DNA of 64,000 nt from contig NC_045145.1 of assembly GCF_008831285.2 (NCBI RefSeq), positions 18,802,040-18,866,039 of the forward strand. The letters run 5' to 3'. The translations under genes and the position numbers were made by a program. Source of the DNA: Nymphaea colorata. Taxonomy: Eukaryota > Streptophyta > Magnoliopsida > Nymphaeales > Nymphaeaceae. This document shows positions 12,917 through 22,904 of the stretch, piece by piece. How positions within the stretch are numbered: position 1 is the stretch's first letter; each line of letters begins with the position of its first letter. The notes beneath the pieces were generated by a model. It ran no database searches. It was not told the DNA's origin and saw only the letters and a program-made list of their open reading frames with translations.

Positions 12917-13224
12917 TGTTGTAAGGAAAGGATATTTCACCAACGTCTACCAAAATTATAGCAAGTTGTTGAAGGCGATCTTGCCTTATCTAGATTTTCC
13001 TTATCTAACTTTCCTTCCTCGTTTTTCTTGCCCTGTTATGGATGAGTCATCCAATCTGGAAAATAGCTGTTAACATGACGTTGGGACCTTACCTTGTATC
13101 ATTATAAGGCCTGTGTATTTGGTAAAAGGAATATAGTGAGTGAGAGTTTTCTTCTCTCGTGGATGTAGGCCAATGGTTGAACCACGTTAAATTTCCATCT
13201 TCTTTTCTTCTTAACATTCCAACA
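12917..13224 (+). repeat. Copia 5' LTR
   Basis: 308 bp, TGTTG...CAACA, directly followed by the primer-binding site at 13225-13236. Confidence 0.93.
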
Positions 13225-13282
13225 TGGTATCAGAGCATTAGGTGTGTTCCTTCTTCTTCCTGGCTGTTACAGGCACTTCTCC

Positions 13283-14416
13283 ATGGCCCAGATGATGGAG
13301 AAAATTGTGGTTCAAGAACACTCAAATCCGGGCAACAAAATCACCTTCGCTTTGCTAAATGGCTCAAATTACTTGGCTTGGTCCAAGTCGGCTATGTTCT
13401 ACCTCAGTGGCAAATCGAAGCTGGACTATGTCAACGATGATCTTCCCAAGCCCAATGAGAACGACTCATCCTACAAGGAATGGAGATCCAATAATCATCT
13501 TGTCATGTCTTGGCTCCTCAATTCCATGGAGCCCAAGATTGCGCAGGGATTCTATTTTGCTGAAACTGCGTCTCAAGTGTGGAAGAAGGCCAAGGATCTA
13601 TATGGCGAAAAAAATCAACTTGCTCACATGTTTCACCTGTCCCAAAGCATTAGGGCTGCACACGAGCCGAGTCGAGCTCGAGCTTGCCCAGCTCGAGCTC
13701 GACTCGACTCAACGAGCTCGAACTCGACTCGAACTCGAGTCGAGCTACCTAACACAAGCTCGAGCTCGACTTGATTAAATAAAGTCGAGCTCGAGCTCGA
13801 CTCGATTAACTCGATTAGCTCATCTAAATAAAATATGATCATTCTTTTTAAAATATCTAGTAAATTTCATGACGTGGGATGAAATTTGTGAATCACTCAA
13901 CCGAGTCAACCCTGCCAACAGTTTAGAGCTGCAAATAGACACCATTTGGTATTAGACTGTTCTCATTATTAACTATTATAGAATCATAAGCTGATGACTG
14001 AACAAAATGGAAATAGGACATAATGTATATAAACGAGTCGAGTCGAGTATAAACGAGTAGAGTTCTTAAAACTCGAACTCGACTCGTTTACTCATTCGAG
14101 TTTCATTGTAAGCTCGAACTCGACTCGTTTATAAACGAGTCGAGCTCGAGCCGAGTTTAACCGGGCGAGTTCGAGTCGAGCCCGAGCTGGCTCGACTCGT
14201 TGTGCAGCCCTACAAAGCATCCACAACACAAGAAAGGATAGTCAATCTCTTAGCAAGTGTTTCGGGGAACTACAGGGAAAATGGGACGAGCTGGACTATC
14301 TTATGGCCATGTCCCAAAGATTGAGCTCAAAAGAAAAGATTCGTGAATAGCAAAAAATATTTGAACTTCTAGCCAGTCTCGGACCCGAGTATGAATCTAC
14401 AAGGAAGCATATTCTT
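13283..14416 (+). pseudogene. Copia gag, interrupted by a hAT-type miniature element
   Basis: The likely start is the ATG at 13283 (MAQMMEKIVV). The reading continues with the copia gag block LNGSNYLAWSKSAMFYLSGK, WRSNNHLVMSWLLNSM and ASQVWKKAKDLYG up to 13650. It resumes after the miniature element at about 14213 (WDELDYLMAMSQRLSSKEK). A TAG at 14348-14350 interrupts gag a second time. The inserted DNA plus its target duplication is 570 bp, a multiple of three, so the frame is kept on the far side, but the insert itself contains stops. Confidence 0.85.
13651..14212. mobile_element. hAT-type miniature element (non-autonomous DNA transposon) inside copia gag
   Basis: 562 bp. The terminal inverted repeat is TAGGGCTGCACA at the left and TGTGCAGCCCTA at the right. 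The 8-bp target duplication CAAAGCAT is at 13643-13650 and 14213-14220, which is diagnostic of hAT-superfamily insertion. Both ends are rich in CGAG/CTCG words (GTCGAGCTCGAG and relatives) that can form a long imperfect hairpin. It has no coding capacity. A related, more decayed sequence occurs at about 37625-38047. Confidence 0.93.
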
Positions 14417-15364
14417 ATGTCTCCTATTCCTTTGCCCCTATCTACGATATGTTCTCTTCTCTTAAGTGGTGAATCTAGAAAACTTGTGATGAATTCTTCG
14501 TCTGGAACTAGTGAAATAGAACAAACCGAAAGGACTGCCTTCATTGCAAACAACTTCAGTACTCAAGATGTTAAGGGTAGAACCAGACCCAAACGATTCT
14601 GCACTTACTGCAAAAAGGATGGTCACACTCGTGACCGTTGCTGGGATATTTATGGGAGACCTAATGACAGAAAGAGGGTTGACAAACCTAAGGATGCTAC
14701 ACCAAGTGCCAAAGTCGCCACAACAAATGAAAAATCAGACACTCTGGATCTTCCTATAATTCTAGGAAAAATCAATGAACTGCTTCAAAGTGTCAAAGGA
14801 ACTCAATTTGTTGTTGCTGCCTCAGCCCAGTTAAACTCTGCAGCAGAAAACAAAGGTATGCTCATCCCTAACCGGTGGATTGTCGATTCAGGGGCCAGCG
14901 AACATATGATCATGAATAGCTCTATTTTACGTGATATTACTCCTCCACGAAAATACACTACTGTTACTATAGCCAATGGGTCGCACATAAATGTTGAAAG
15001 TATTAGAAATTTACGGTTCTTTGATTCCTCTGACACTTCCAAGGTCCTATACATGCCTGATCTGTCCTCTAATCTACTAACTGTCTCCAAAATCACTAGA
15101 GACCTGAATTGTGAGGTTATTTTTTCACCTTCTAATGTGATACTTCAGGACATAGTGACAAAGAAGAAGATTGGTGAAGGTCACATGGACCGTGGCCTCT
15201 ACATTTTAGAAGACAAAATGCAAGCTCTCTCGGCAATGGTGCAAGACGATGGCTCAATGTGGCACCAATGCCTCGGACATATTTCGAGTAGACCTTTAAA
15301 AATTTTATTTCCTAGTATGCAATTTGATTCCGACCTTTGTGAGAATGCAAAGAGGCAAAAATGA
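14417..15364 (+). pseudogene. Copia polyprotein: gag zinc knuckle, protease and pre-integrase domain
   Basis: An open stretch of 315 codons in the gag frame. The zinc knuckle CTYCKKDGHTRDRC (CX2CX4HX4C) is at 14600-14641. The aspartic protease core WIVDSGASEHM follows near 14880-14910. The GAG-pre-integrase block MWHQCLGH is near 15260. The integrase HHCC finger is damaged: CENA appears where CxxC is expected. The frame ends in a TGA at 15362-15364. The homologous sequence continues in another frame, so a frameshift separates this part from the integrase core. Confidence 0.85.
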
Positions 15365-15429
15365 CAAGATGACCTTTTTCTCACTCTGAAAGCAAGTCTA
15401 GTGTTCCTTTTGAGTTAATTCACTCTGAT

Positions 15430-16158
15430 GTGTCGGGCCCTGTGCCTATGGATTCTTATTCCAATTTCAAACATTATGTGTTATTCATTGATGACTTTTC
15501 CCTTTTCACTTGGATTTATTTATTAAAGTCCAAAGATGATGTGTTTTCCAAGTTCAAGGAATTATACAAGTTGATTGAAGTCCAGTATGGAGCACATGTT
15601 AAAATTTTTCGGTCTGACAATGAGACAGAATTTAAAAATCACCAGTTTGATATCTTTGAGAAGGAACATGGTATTATTCATCAGTATTCATGTGTTAGAA
15701 CGCTCCAGCAAAATGGTGTCTCCGAACGAAAAAATAGACGAATTCAAGAGGTAACAAGATCTCTCTTGTTTCAAATGAATATGCCCAAGTGTTTTTGGAG
15801 TGATGTTGTACTTACGGCGTGTTATATTATAAATCGCTCTCCCTCAAAGGGGCTACATGGTAAGGCACCTCTTGAAGTGTTAGTGCAAAGAAAATTAAAC
15901 ATCTCTCACATGCGTGTTTTTGGGTGCACAATATACGTAAAAAATTCAGAGGGCGACAAATTAAGTCCTAGAGCTACTAAATGTGTTTTCCTAGGTTACT
16001 CATCCTCAAAAAAGGTGTACAAGTGCTATGATGTTAAGAATAGTCGTCTGTTCATTTCTCGTGATGTGGTGTTTCATGAAAAAACTCCCTTCTTTCACCC
16101 TATTGATTATGTTGGGCGGGGGAGGAAGCTTCACACAACCTTGTTCAACCTTGTATAG
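15430..16158 (+). pseudogene. Copia integrase core
   Basis: The rve integrase domain with its catalytic D,D,E: HSDVSGP (just before 15430 in the same frame), FRSDNETEF and QNGVSERKNR. LRVFGC-like and KCVFLGYSSSKKVYKCYD blocks follow, as usual for copia. The open frame stops at 16156-16158, before any reverse-transcriptase motif. The fingers, palm and YVDD region are absent. Confidence 0.88.
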
Positions 16159-16218
16159 ACGACTACAAGGAATTTGATGTTGTGATTTCTACTCATCATT
16201 CAGCTGATCAGTCAACAT

Positions 16219-16815
16219 ATGCATGCTCCAAAACCGGGACACGTTAAAATGGTGGATCAAATTTTGAGATATCTAAAGAAAACTGCCGGTCAGGAACTGT
16301 GGTATAAAATAAATGGAAACATTGACATCAAGGGCTATTTTGACGCAGATTGGGCAGGAGGAGTGGATAGAAAATCTATAACAGGCTATTGTGTATTTCT
16401 TAGAGGCAATTTAGTTTCATGGAAAAGTAAGAAACAAAACATTGTTTCAAGGTCAAGCGTAGAAGCTGAATACATATCTATGGCTACTGCTGCTAGCAAA
16501 CTCATTTGGGTAAAGAATTTCATTCAAGAACTTGGCTTCAAGGTTGATTATCCTATTCCTATGTTTTGTGACAATCTGGCTGCCATTCACATTGCTGCAA
16601 ATTCGGTATTTCATGAACGAACAAAGCATTTGGAAATTGACTGCCATTATGTAAGGGAAAAAGTGCAAAAGAAAGATATATGTACCCCCTATAGCAAGAG
16701 TTGCAATCAATTGGCTGATGGTCTTACCAAGGGACTCACGATCAAGCATTTTAATGAAATCAAAGTCAAGTGGGGCTGCTGGAATCTTTATGCCACACTT
16801 GAGGGGGAGTGTTGA
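16219..16815 (+). pseudogene. Copia RNase H region
   Basis: 198 codons matching the copia C-terminal region: YLKKTAGQELWY, GYFDADWAGG, RKSITGYCVFLRGNLVSWKSK, SSVEAEYISMA, NPVFHERTKHLEIDCH-like. The conserved acidic residues of RNase H (DADWAG, EAEY, CDN) are present. The stop lies in the first bases of the 3' LTR, as is normal for copia. Only about 60 bp separate it from the end of the integrase frame, where about 1.5 kb with the reverse transcriptase would be expected. The deletion is therefore internal. Confidence 0.85.
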
Positions 16816-17145
16816 AAGGAAATGATATTTCACCAACGTCTACCAAAATTATAGGAAGTTGTTGAAGGCGATCTTGCCTTATCAAGATTTTCCTTATCTA
16901 ACTTTCCTTCCTCGTTTTTCTTGCTCTGTTGTTTTTCTTGCTCTGTTATGGATGAGTCATCCAATCTGGAAAATAGCTGTTAACGTGTTTATCTTTACAC
17001 GTTGGGACCTTACCTTGTATCATTATAAGGCCTATGTATTTGGTAAAAGGAATATAGTGAGTGAGAGTTTTCTTCTCTCCTGGATGTAGGCCAGTGGCCG
17101 GACCACGTTAAATTTCCATCTTCTTTTCTTCTTAACATTCCAACA
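16810..17145 (+). repeat. Copia 3' LTR
   Basis: 336 bp, preceded by the polypurine tract and followed by the ATTGC target duplication. Compared with the 5' LTR it carries a short duplicated 'ttttcttgctctgtt' segment and an extra 11 bp or so near 16985. Confidence 0.93.
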
Positions 17146-17480
17146 ATTGCTCATCAAAGTCATCTCTGCCCTTTGCCACTGACTGTACAACCAATAATTT
17201 GGAACTATGACCACTGTATCCGATTGTACCCTACACCGCATACGGCAATATTGTAACATTGTGCTTTCACAGTTTAACTTGATTCTTTTGTGTTTTTCTT
17301 TATCTTATTGCCTCTTTATCTTGTTTGTCGCCAATGCAGATAGTATTAGGTGATCGGAGTGACCAGAAGATGTTCAAGTATATGGGCACTACTTGCCTCA
17401 ACCCAGGATCGTTTTCTAATGACAGTACATTTGTTCCCTATCGGCCTTGCACTTAGGAAGTTGAGCTCTCGTCCTTATAG

Positions 17481-17941
17481 CGTCACTCCTTAGTTTCTAT
17501 GATCATGACGGCAAGATGTGTAAGTGTTGGATCCAGCCGACCTGATACCCAGTGCCTGCATTATGGGCGTCTGCAGAGAACTCAAGAGGGGCGGTGCCCA
17601 CGCCTTGTGGGTGGTCGAATCAGACGTGAAGAAAGAAAAAAGCCAATTGCTTCCACACTAGTTCCAGTTCATCTGTCAAAGGTTGTTTATCATTATGCGC
17701 TTGAAGGAAATTTTCTTGTGCTCAGAGTGTTTGTTCTTTTCATTTCATAACAAGAAGCAGCAAAGCTGTTGATCCCATGAAGCCCAACATTTAGCAAGCA
17801 TTACAATCGTATACGACCGACACATGTAAGAGTAAAGATGCAATTTATTTGCACGCACAACATAGGCTTCTAAGATATATATATATATATATATATCTAT
17901 ATATATATATATATATATATATGGACTGTGAAATATTTTGC
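17481..17941. other. Intergenic, 3' flank of DPB2 pseudogene
   Basis: No gene recognised. Includes (TA)n at about 17874-17925, close to the end of FAR copy B, which is transcribed towards it. Confidence 0.5.
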
Positions 17942-20900
17942 TCATGAAGCATCGGCATTGATGACATGCTTCCGTAGACCAGGAATGTGCACGTTGACAA
18001 TGTAATCCCTCCAGTCTGTTGCTGTCACATCAAATGTGAAGTTGCTTCTCTCCACTCGCGACATTCTATTCATCAATTTTTTTTGCATTTGCGGTATCAA
18101 ACATGAAATTCATCATGTCAGGGCTACCCATTCCTTTTTTAATTATTATAAAAGACAAGAATGTGGTGCATTATATGTACGTGTGTTTGTGTGGACTTGT
18201 TAACTTAAGCACCTTCACTTCTAATGTCAACTTGAAAGACCTTACCTTCCTTTATAACTAGTGTATGGCGCATATGTTACCGATAGCTTCCTTAAGATGT
18301 GCATGTTTTTTGCCTTTTTCAATCTGCCGTTTTCCCCAGTCGACAAATATGAAGATATATCTGCCAGCGTGTCAAAGAGCTTCATCCTTTCTATATGAAC
18401 AAATTTTCCTTGTGAATCAATCAAAGGAAAGGAAAGATAGTGCTCATAACAGTGATTAAAGAGCTCATCAAATCGCAGGGGGTTTATGGAACTTGTCCCA
18501 ATGTGATAAATATCCAGGCCGGCAACGCGTGACGATCCATGCCTTACCATTGCGGCCAAGATTGCGTTTACAACCATGTCCGCGGGCACCTAAAATGATC
18601 AAACATCCTCAACATGAGCTTATTGGGGAGGGAGGGATGGAGTGAGAGAAAAAGGGAGAGATGGCTACCAAGTCAACAGTAGCCTTTCCTTCCGCTGTGA
18701 AGAGGTTAAGTTGGCCTTTCCCGTAGTAGACAATGAGTGGGACTGCCAGTCTAGAGAGCGAGCGGATACGATGTTTTACTCAGTTTCCTTTCAAGTCAGA
18801 ACATCAGGAAATTAAGTTAAGAGGGGCTGACCTGAGTCCTTGAATCCACCCCGGGAATGGGTCTTGGATTGTGCTTCCAATGATGGTAGGCCGAACAATG
18901 ACTGTTGGGAGGTCGCTTGAGATGGTACCGATCACCATCTCACCCATCGCTTTTGTGAAAGAATAAACATTTGGCCAACCGTGGATCTTTGCCCTGGTCC
19001 ACAGCCAACAACCACCATTAGCACAAACCCTGCCCTCCATTGAGCCCTCAGCATTAAGAAACACATAATAGTAAAATGGGAAGACAATATGTTAATAGGT
19101 TAAAAAAATATAATCGTCATCACGTGCTCAGAAAGCTGCAAAAAGTGTGAAGTAGTCTCATAGGCTAAGTAAAGAGAGGGTATGGGAGAGAAGGGAATTA
19201 GTCAGCAAGAAAGATAAACGCTTGTTATAATGTTGAATATATTACATTCTTGAGGTAGATTCATGAGACAATAATATTGTGTTATTGTTGCCAAACAGTC
19301 CCTTAAAACCTGGTTGTTGCCTTGTTGTTGCTCCCACTACTAGCCTTCCTTCGAAGATAGTAGGAAGAGGGAGTGAAAATTAAGGATCAGCTGGCAAGGG
19401 GTAGATAATTCAGCAAGATTGTTACAAACTATTTGGAAGTTTCTATTTTGAGATAGACTTTTGCTTATGATTTCAGGGGAGAACACCTTCAGTAATGTTT
19501 AGTGATTCTCACCTTTGATCAAAGCTGCCTAGTTATAAGAGATACCAGTGGAATTTTGTGAATTGAGAAGCAAAAAAAAAAAAAAAAAAGAAGAAATGGG
19601 GGTAACAACTTTAGAGAAATTTACATAGGCGGCCTCTTATTCAAAAATTTTCTAAACAGTATGAAATTCCCCAATAAATTAGAAATCATAGGCATGCATG
19701 CAAGGTAAACCGGAGAAAAGCGTTTTGCCGGTTGACTGGCTCTACTGCAACTTAGTTAATATTCCGAGTGTTTGTAGAAAAACAAACTATGACAAAAAAC
19801 ATGACGGTTTTGGATACCTTTCGAGACCCAACTCTTTCATTCTTGGAGTTAGAGATGCCGTGTTTTCCACCCGTCCTTCCAGAGTGTCGTTTATTATCTT
19901 GGTTTCGCCACCAATATCCAAGATGGGTGGGATTTCCTGAGAATGTGTTGCCATGGCTTCCTCTCACGCAATGCTATCTCCGGATAAAAATGGCTTTTCC
20001 TTTATCAGCTCAGTTCTCAGTCCATTCACAAAAGCTACAATTCGGAAAAGAAAGAAACAAGAAGACAAAGAATTATGTCCATTGACACCCTTGGCTAAAG
20101 AAAGGGTACAACAACCCATCAGTACTACCTGTGGAGACGTGCAAGAAGACCTGAAGTTTCCTGCATCCTCTTGCAAGCTTTACCAGCCTCGACCCCCCAT
20201 TGGTGTTTGTATTCAGAGCAACATCGTACCTGTCTTGTGCTCAATTTAAAGTTTGATAGAATGGAGAAAATTTGAAGAGGAGATAGGCAAGAAATCCACA
20301 TGCAGATTCTACGAAGTACTAACCTTTCGTCGAACTTGGTGTTCGCAGCGCAACTTACAATTACGTCGACATTGTCTGCAAGATACTTCTGCACTTTTTC
20401 CTCCATTCCCAAAGAGTCCTCTTGAAGATGTCCAATTACTGGGACCAGCTTGCTTAGCATAAAAGGTGCGTAAGAACTCCCGTGTACACCCTTCAAACGC
20501 TTGAAGAGTTCGGAGTTGATTATCTTGTTAAAGAACAAAAGTTCTCATCAATTTTTTTGAGAATGGAAATGCAAGGATCATGGTGATTTTTTCTGTCATT
20601 ATATGCTGCCGGTCGCAAGTATGAAGATCGAAATGGCGGTGGCAGAAATTTTAGTTCGTGCCATATGTATGGCAATAAGTATTAAAAATATTTTACATAT
20701 TATTGTTTTCTTGTATAGATGCGTCATTCTAACATGTGAACCCGATCTTAGAAGTCCGTAAATAGTTTCTTTTAAATTTTAAAGCGACAAGCTAAGGACT
20801 TTATGCATGCTACAGAAAGTATTTTTTTAACATTTTAAAAGTAAAGCAGATCATATTGTATAAAGTAAGTACGAATTTTTTATTATGATTATATTAAAAT

Positions 20901-21930
20901 TATACTCTTGGCAAAGGTAAAATAGTAAGGTAACTAAGTGATTTTTTGATAAAAATTGTGCATATGGCCAAAATTAAATTTTAAAAAAAATGTGGAGAGA
21001 GCCACGAAGGACATGAAAATGCCTGACCAAGAAAAGGAAAAGGAGCCCAACCAAAGTGAATGAATAGAATAAATCAAAAGTACCTTTTAGCAATAGAAAA
21101 AGGGAGCCCTTGGCATATTAAACTATCCAGGACAAATTATAACAATACACAAAACATTTTTCCGAAACAATGTTGAAGCTTTCTAAGGAATCAGGATAAA
21201 GAGAAAAGAACAGAAACATGAAAACATGAAGGGGTGGTTCCAAACATTACGGGGGCTGTCTGTCTCTTACTAAATGGAGTGTTTCGTGTTAAGCTGTAAA
21301 TCTGAGGGAGGGTAAGTGCCCACATGTAAACAAACAAAAAATAAACATACTTCGTGTCTTAATCTTTTGTTCACAGCCTCTTGGTTTGGCCCTTGAATGA
21401 GAAGGAAAAGCTTGCCCACGTCAGGCTGACTCCGGAGGATCTTCTCTATGAGCACTGCATGATATCAAGCAAATATTAATTCTTAATCACAAGAGCTAAA
21501 ACAACCGTAGGAACAAGTTAATGATTGTGAAAGTTATACGTTTTCCAACAAAGCCGGTTGTTCCTGTGATAAGCATGTTCTTATCTCGGAGGAACTCCTC
21601 GATCCCTAGACCACATTCGTCCTCTTCGTCTTCTTCAGCCACCTCCCTATCCTTCGGCGTCGTCAATATTCCTGCCCTTGTGACGACCAAATCTCTTTTC
21701 GATTGAGATGTGCACTTTCGGTCCACCATTCTCACGAGCGGAGCTGGTTGCGTGATTTTGAGCGGCAAAGAATTGAAGGTGCATGAAGCCGGCTGTGGTG
21801 TGGATGAACGGAGATGATGGGAAGGGCTGATAAAGCTGACGGACTAATTCACGGGCACTTGCATAGCTGCTAGACGTGTATCATTCAATGTGGGAGAAGA
21901 GATGAAAGAAAGGTGGCTTAAGCTAGACAT
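17942..21930 (-). pseudogene. Fatty acyl-CoA reductase copy B, nine exons, inactivated
   Basis: Exons (minus): 21930..21540, 21454..21351, 20523..20324, 20229..20129, 20034..19818, 18993..18832, 18750..18669, 18589..18246 and about 18111..17942. They encode a full FAR: TGTTGFVGK nucleotide-binding motif, DVIVSCAANTKFDER, LHVST, the catalytic YSFTK (YxxxK), GSTIQDPFPGW, YYGKGQLNLF, VPADMVVNA and WRDYIVN. Lesions I can read are: a TAG in the leader at 21846..21844 (a tyrosine codon in copy A), a TGA in exon 5 at 19966..19964 (an arginine codon in copy C), loss of the exon 9 acceptor (CATG where copy C has GCAGG), and a one-base insertion in an A-run in exon 9. Unlike copies C and D, its exon 8 reads through to YAPYTSYKGR. 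Its exon 2 and exon 3 splice sites are intact. Confidence 0.88.
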
Positions 21931-22904
21931 GATATGGTGATGAGGAAGGAAGAATATCTCGAGATTGATCTTTGCGGGAGGCTTGATAAGCTGAAGAGTT
22001 TCGAGCATTGCACTTGTTCTTATAGCAGTTCCAACGCCAGCGGCATGCTATAGGATGGATGATTTTCTATTTTTCTTTTGGGTGTATGGTAGGTAGATTC
22101 ATTCATTATTGCCACCAATAGTATATTTTTCTGCAGCTCTCATAAGAGGATCATGTTCTTTTATCTTTTTAAGTACAAAAAAAAGCGAGGATGATAATGA
22201 GAAGAGCATAACGCACAAATTGAAATCAAAAGGGGAACTTTGCGATGGTGAAGTCAGAACGCCTAAAAAATTAACGGCGAATTAAAGATGCTGGTTATGT
22301 ACCTCCTAGTGGTGCACCCCACTACTAAAATTTCATGCGCCATTTTGGTTACTAAGGAAGCAAGAAAATGATAAATGCAACCCGATTACCAAACAGGACA
22401 TATGATCTCACTCCTAATTTGGCCACCTTAAACCGTGTGCTCACTGTAGGAGTCGGGAAAATGGTCTTCCTGTTTACCTTGAGACGTATTCGTTACCCTA
22501 GTTTTCGGCCCCTTGAGATATTTCTATAGGTCTCTTCCATTTATTAATTAAACAATAAAAAAAAAAAGTCATAAACAGAGGCTTAGCTCGCACAGGAAAA
22601 AAAAATCCACATGATGAAAACCCTAGCAACCACGTAGTACCCTATTCAACGTGCCGAGTTTATTGTAAATTAGGAATGGTAATGTATCGGATACGAATGG
22701 GATATATTCTTAAATATATCCATTTTTTTGAAATATTTACATTTGGATTTGAATTCGGATTCATATATGAATAAAGAAAAGTTATAATCCAAAACCCTAT
22801 TTCCCAAGCCGATCTATTCATAGCCAAATTCAAAACTGAATCAGAATTTTGAACTAAATTTAGCTAGTTACACTAAACGAGTTTTGTCAGAACTGTCATA
22901 CTAA

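Larger units (their letters stand above)
12917..17145 (+). mobile_element. Ty1/copia LTR retrotransposon (defective), inserted in DPB2 pseudogene exon
   Basis: A complete outer structure is visible. The 5' LTR is 12917-13224 and the 3' LTR is 16810-17145, both starting TGTTG and ending CAACA. The 5-bp target duplication ATTGC is at 12912-12916 and 17146-17150. The primer-binding site TGGTATCAGAGC (initiator-Met tRNA type) is at 13225-13236, and the polypurine tract GAGGGGGAG is at 16801-16809. Internal order is gag, protease, integrase, RNase H, which is the copia order. The reverse transcriptase is missing and the reading frame is broken, so the element is non-autonomous. The LTRs differ in length (308 and 336 bp) through at least two insertions in the 3' copy, so it is not a very recent insertion. 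Confidence 0.95.
12708..17480 (+). pseudogene. DNA polymerase epsilon subunit B (DPB2/POLE2) pseudogene, 3' exons, split by a copia element
   Basis: Three C-terminal exons of the second subunit of DNA polymerase epsilon are recognisable: 12708-about 12827 (QEIVFFRHDLLYRM, then SCLIPPTKDETDDPF), 12900-12916 plus 17146-17244 (HQSHLCPLPL, IIWNYDHCIRLYPTPHT) and 17340-17480 (VLGDRSDQKMFKYMG, NPGSF, ending EVELSSL and a natural stop). It is dead. An in-frame TGA follows RMC (12768-12770 region), one T is missing in the DDPFEH codons, a TAG at 17454-17456 replaces a glutamine codon, the donor after TPHT is GC, and a copia element sits inside the middle exon. Upstream exons were not found. Family identification is from remembered conserved residues. 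Confidence 0.8.
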
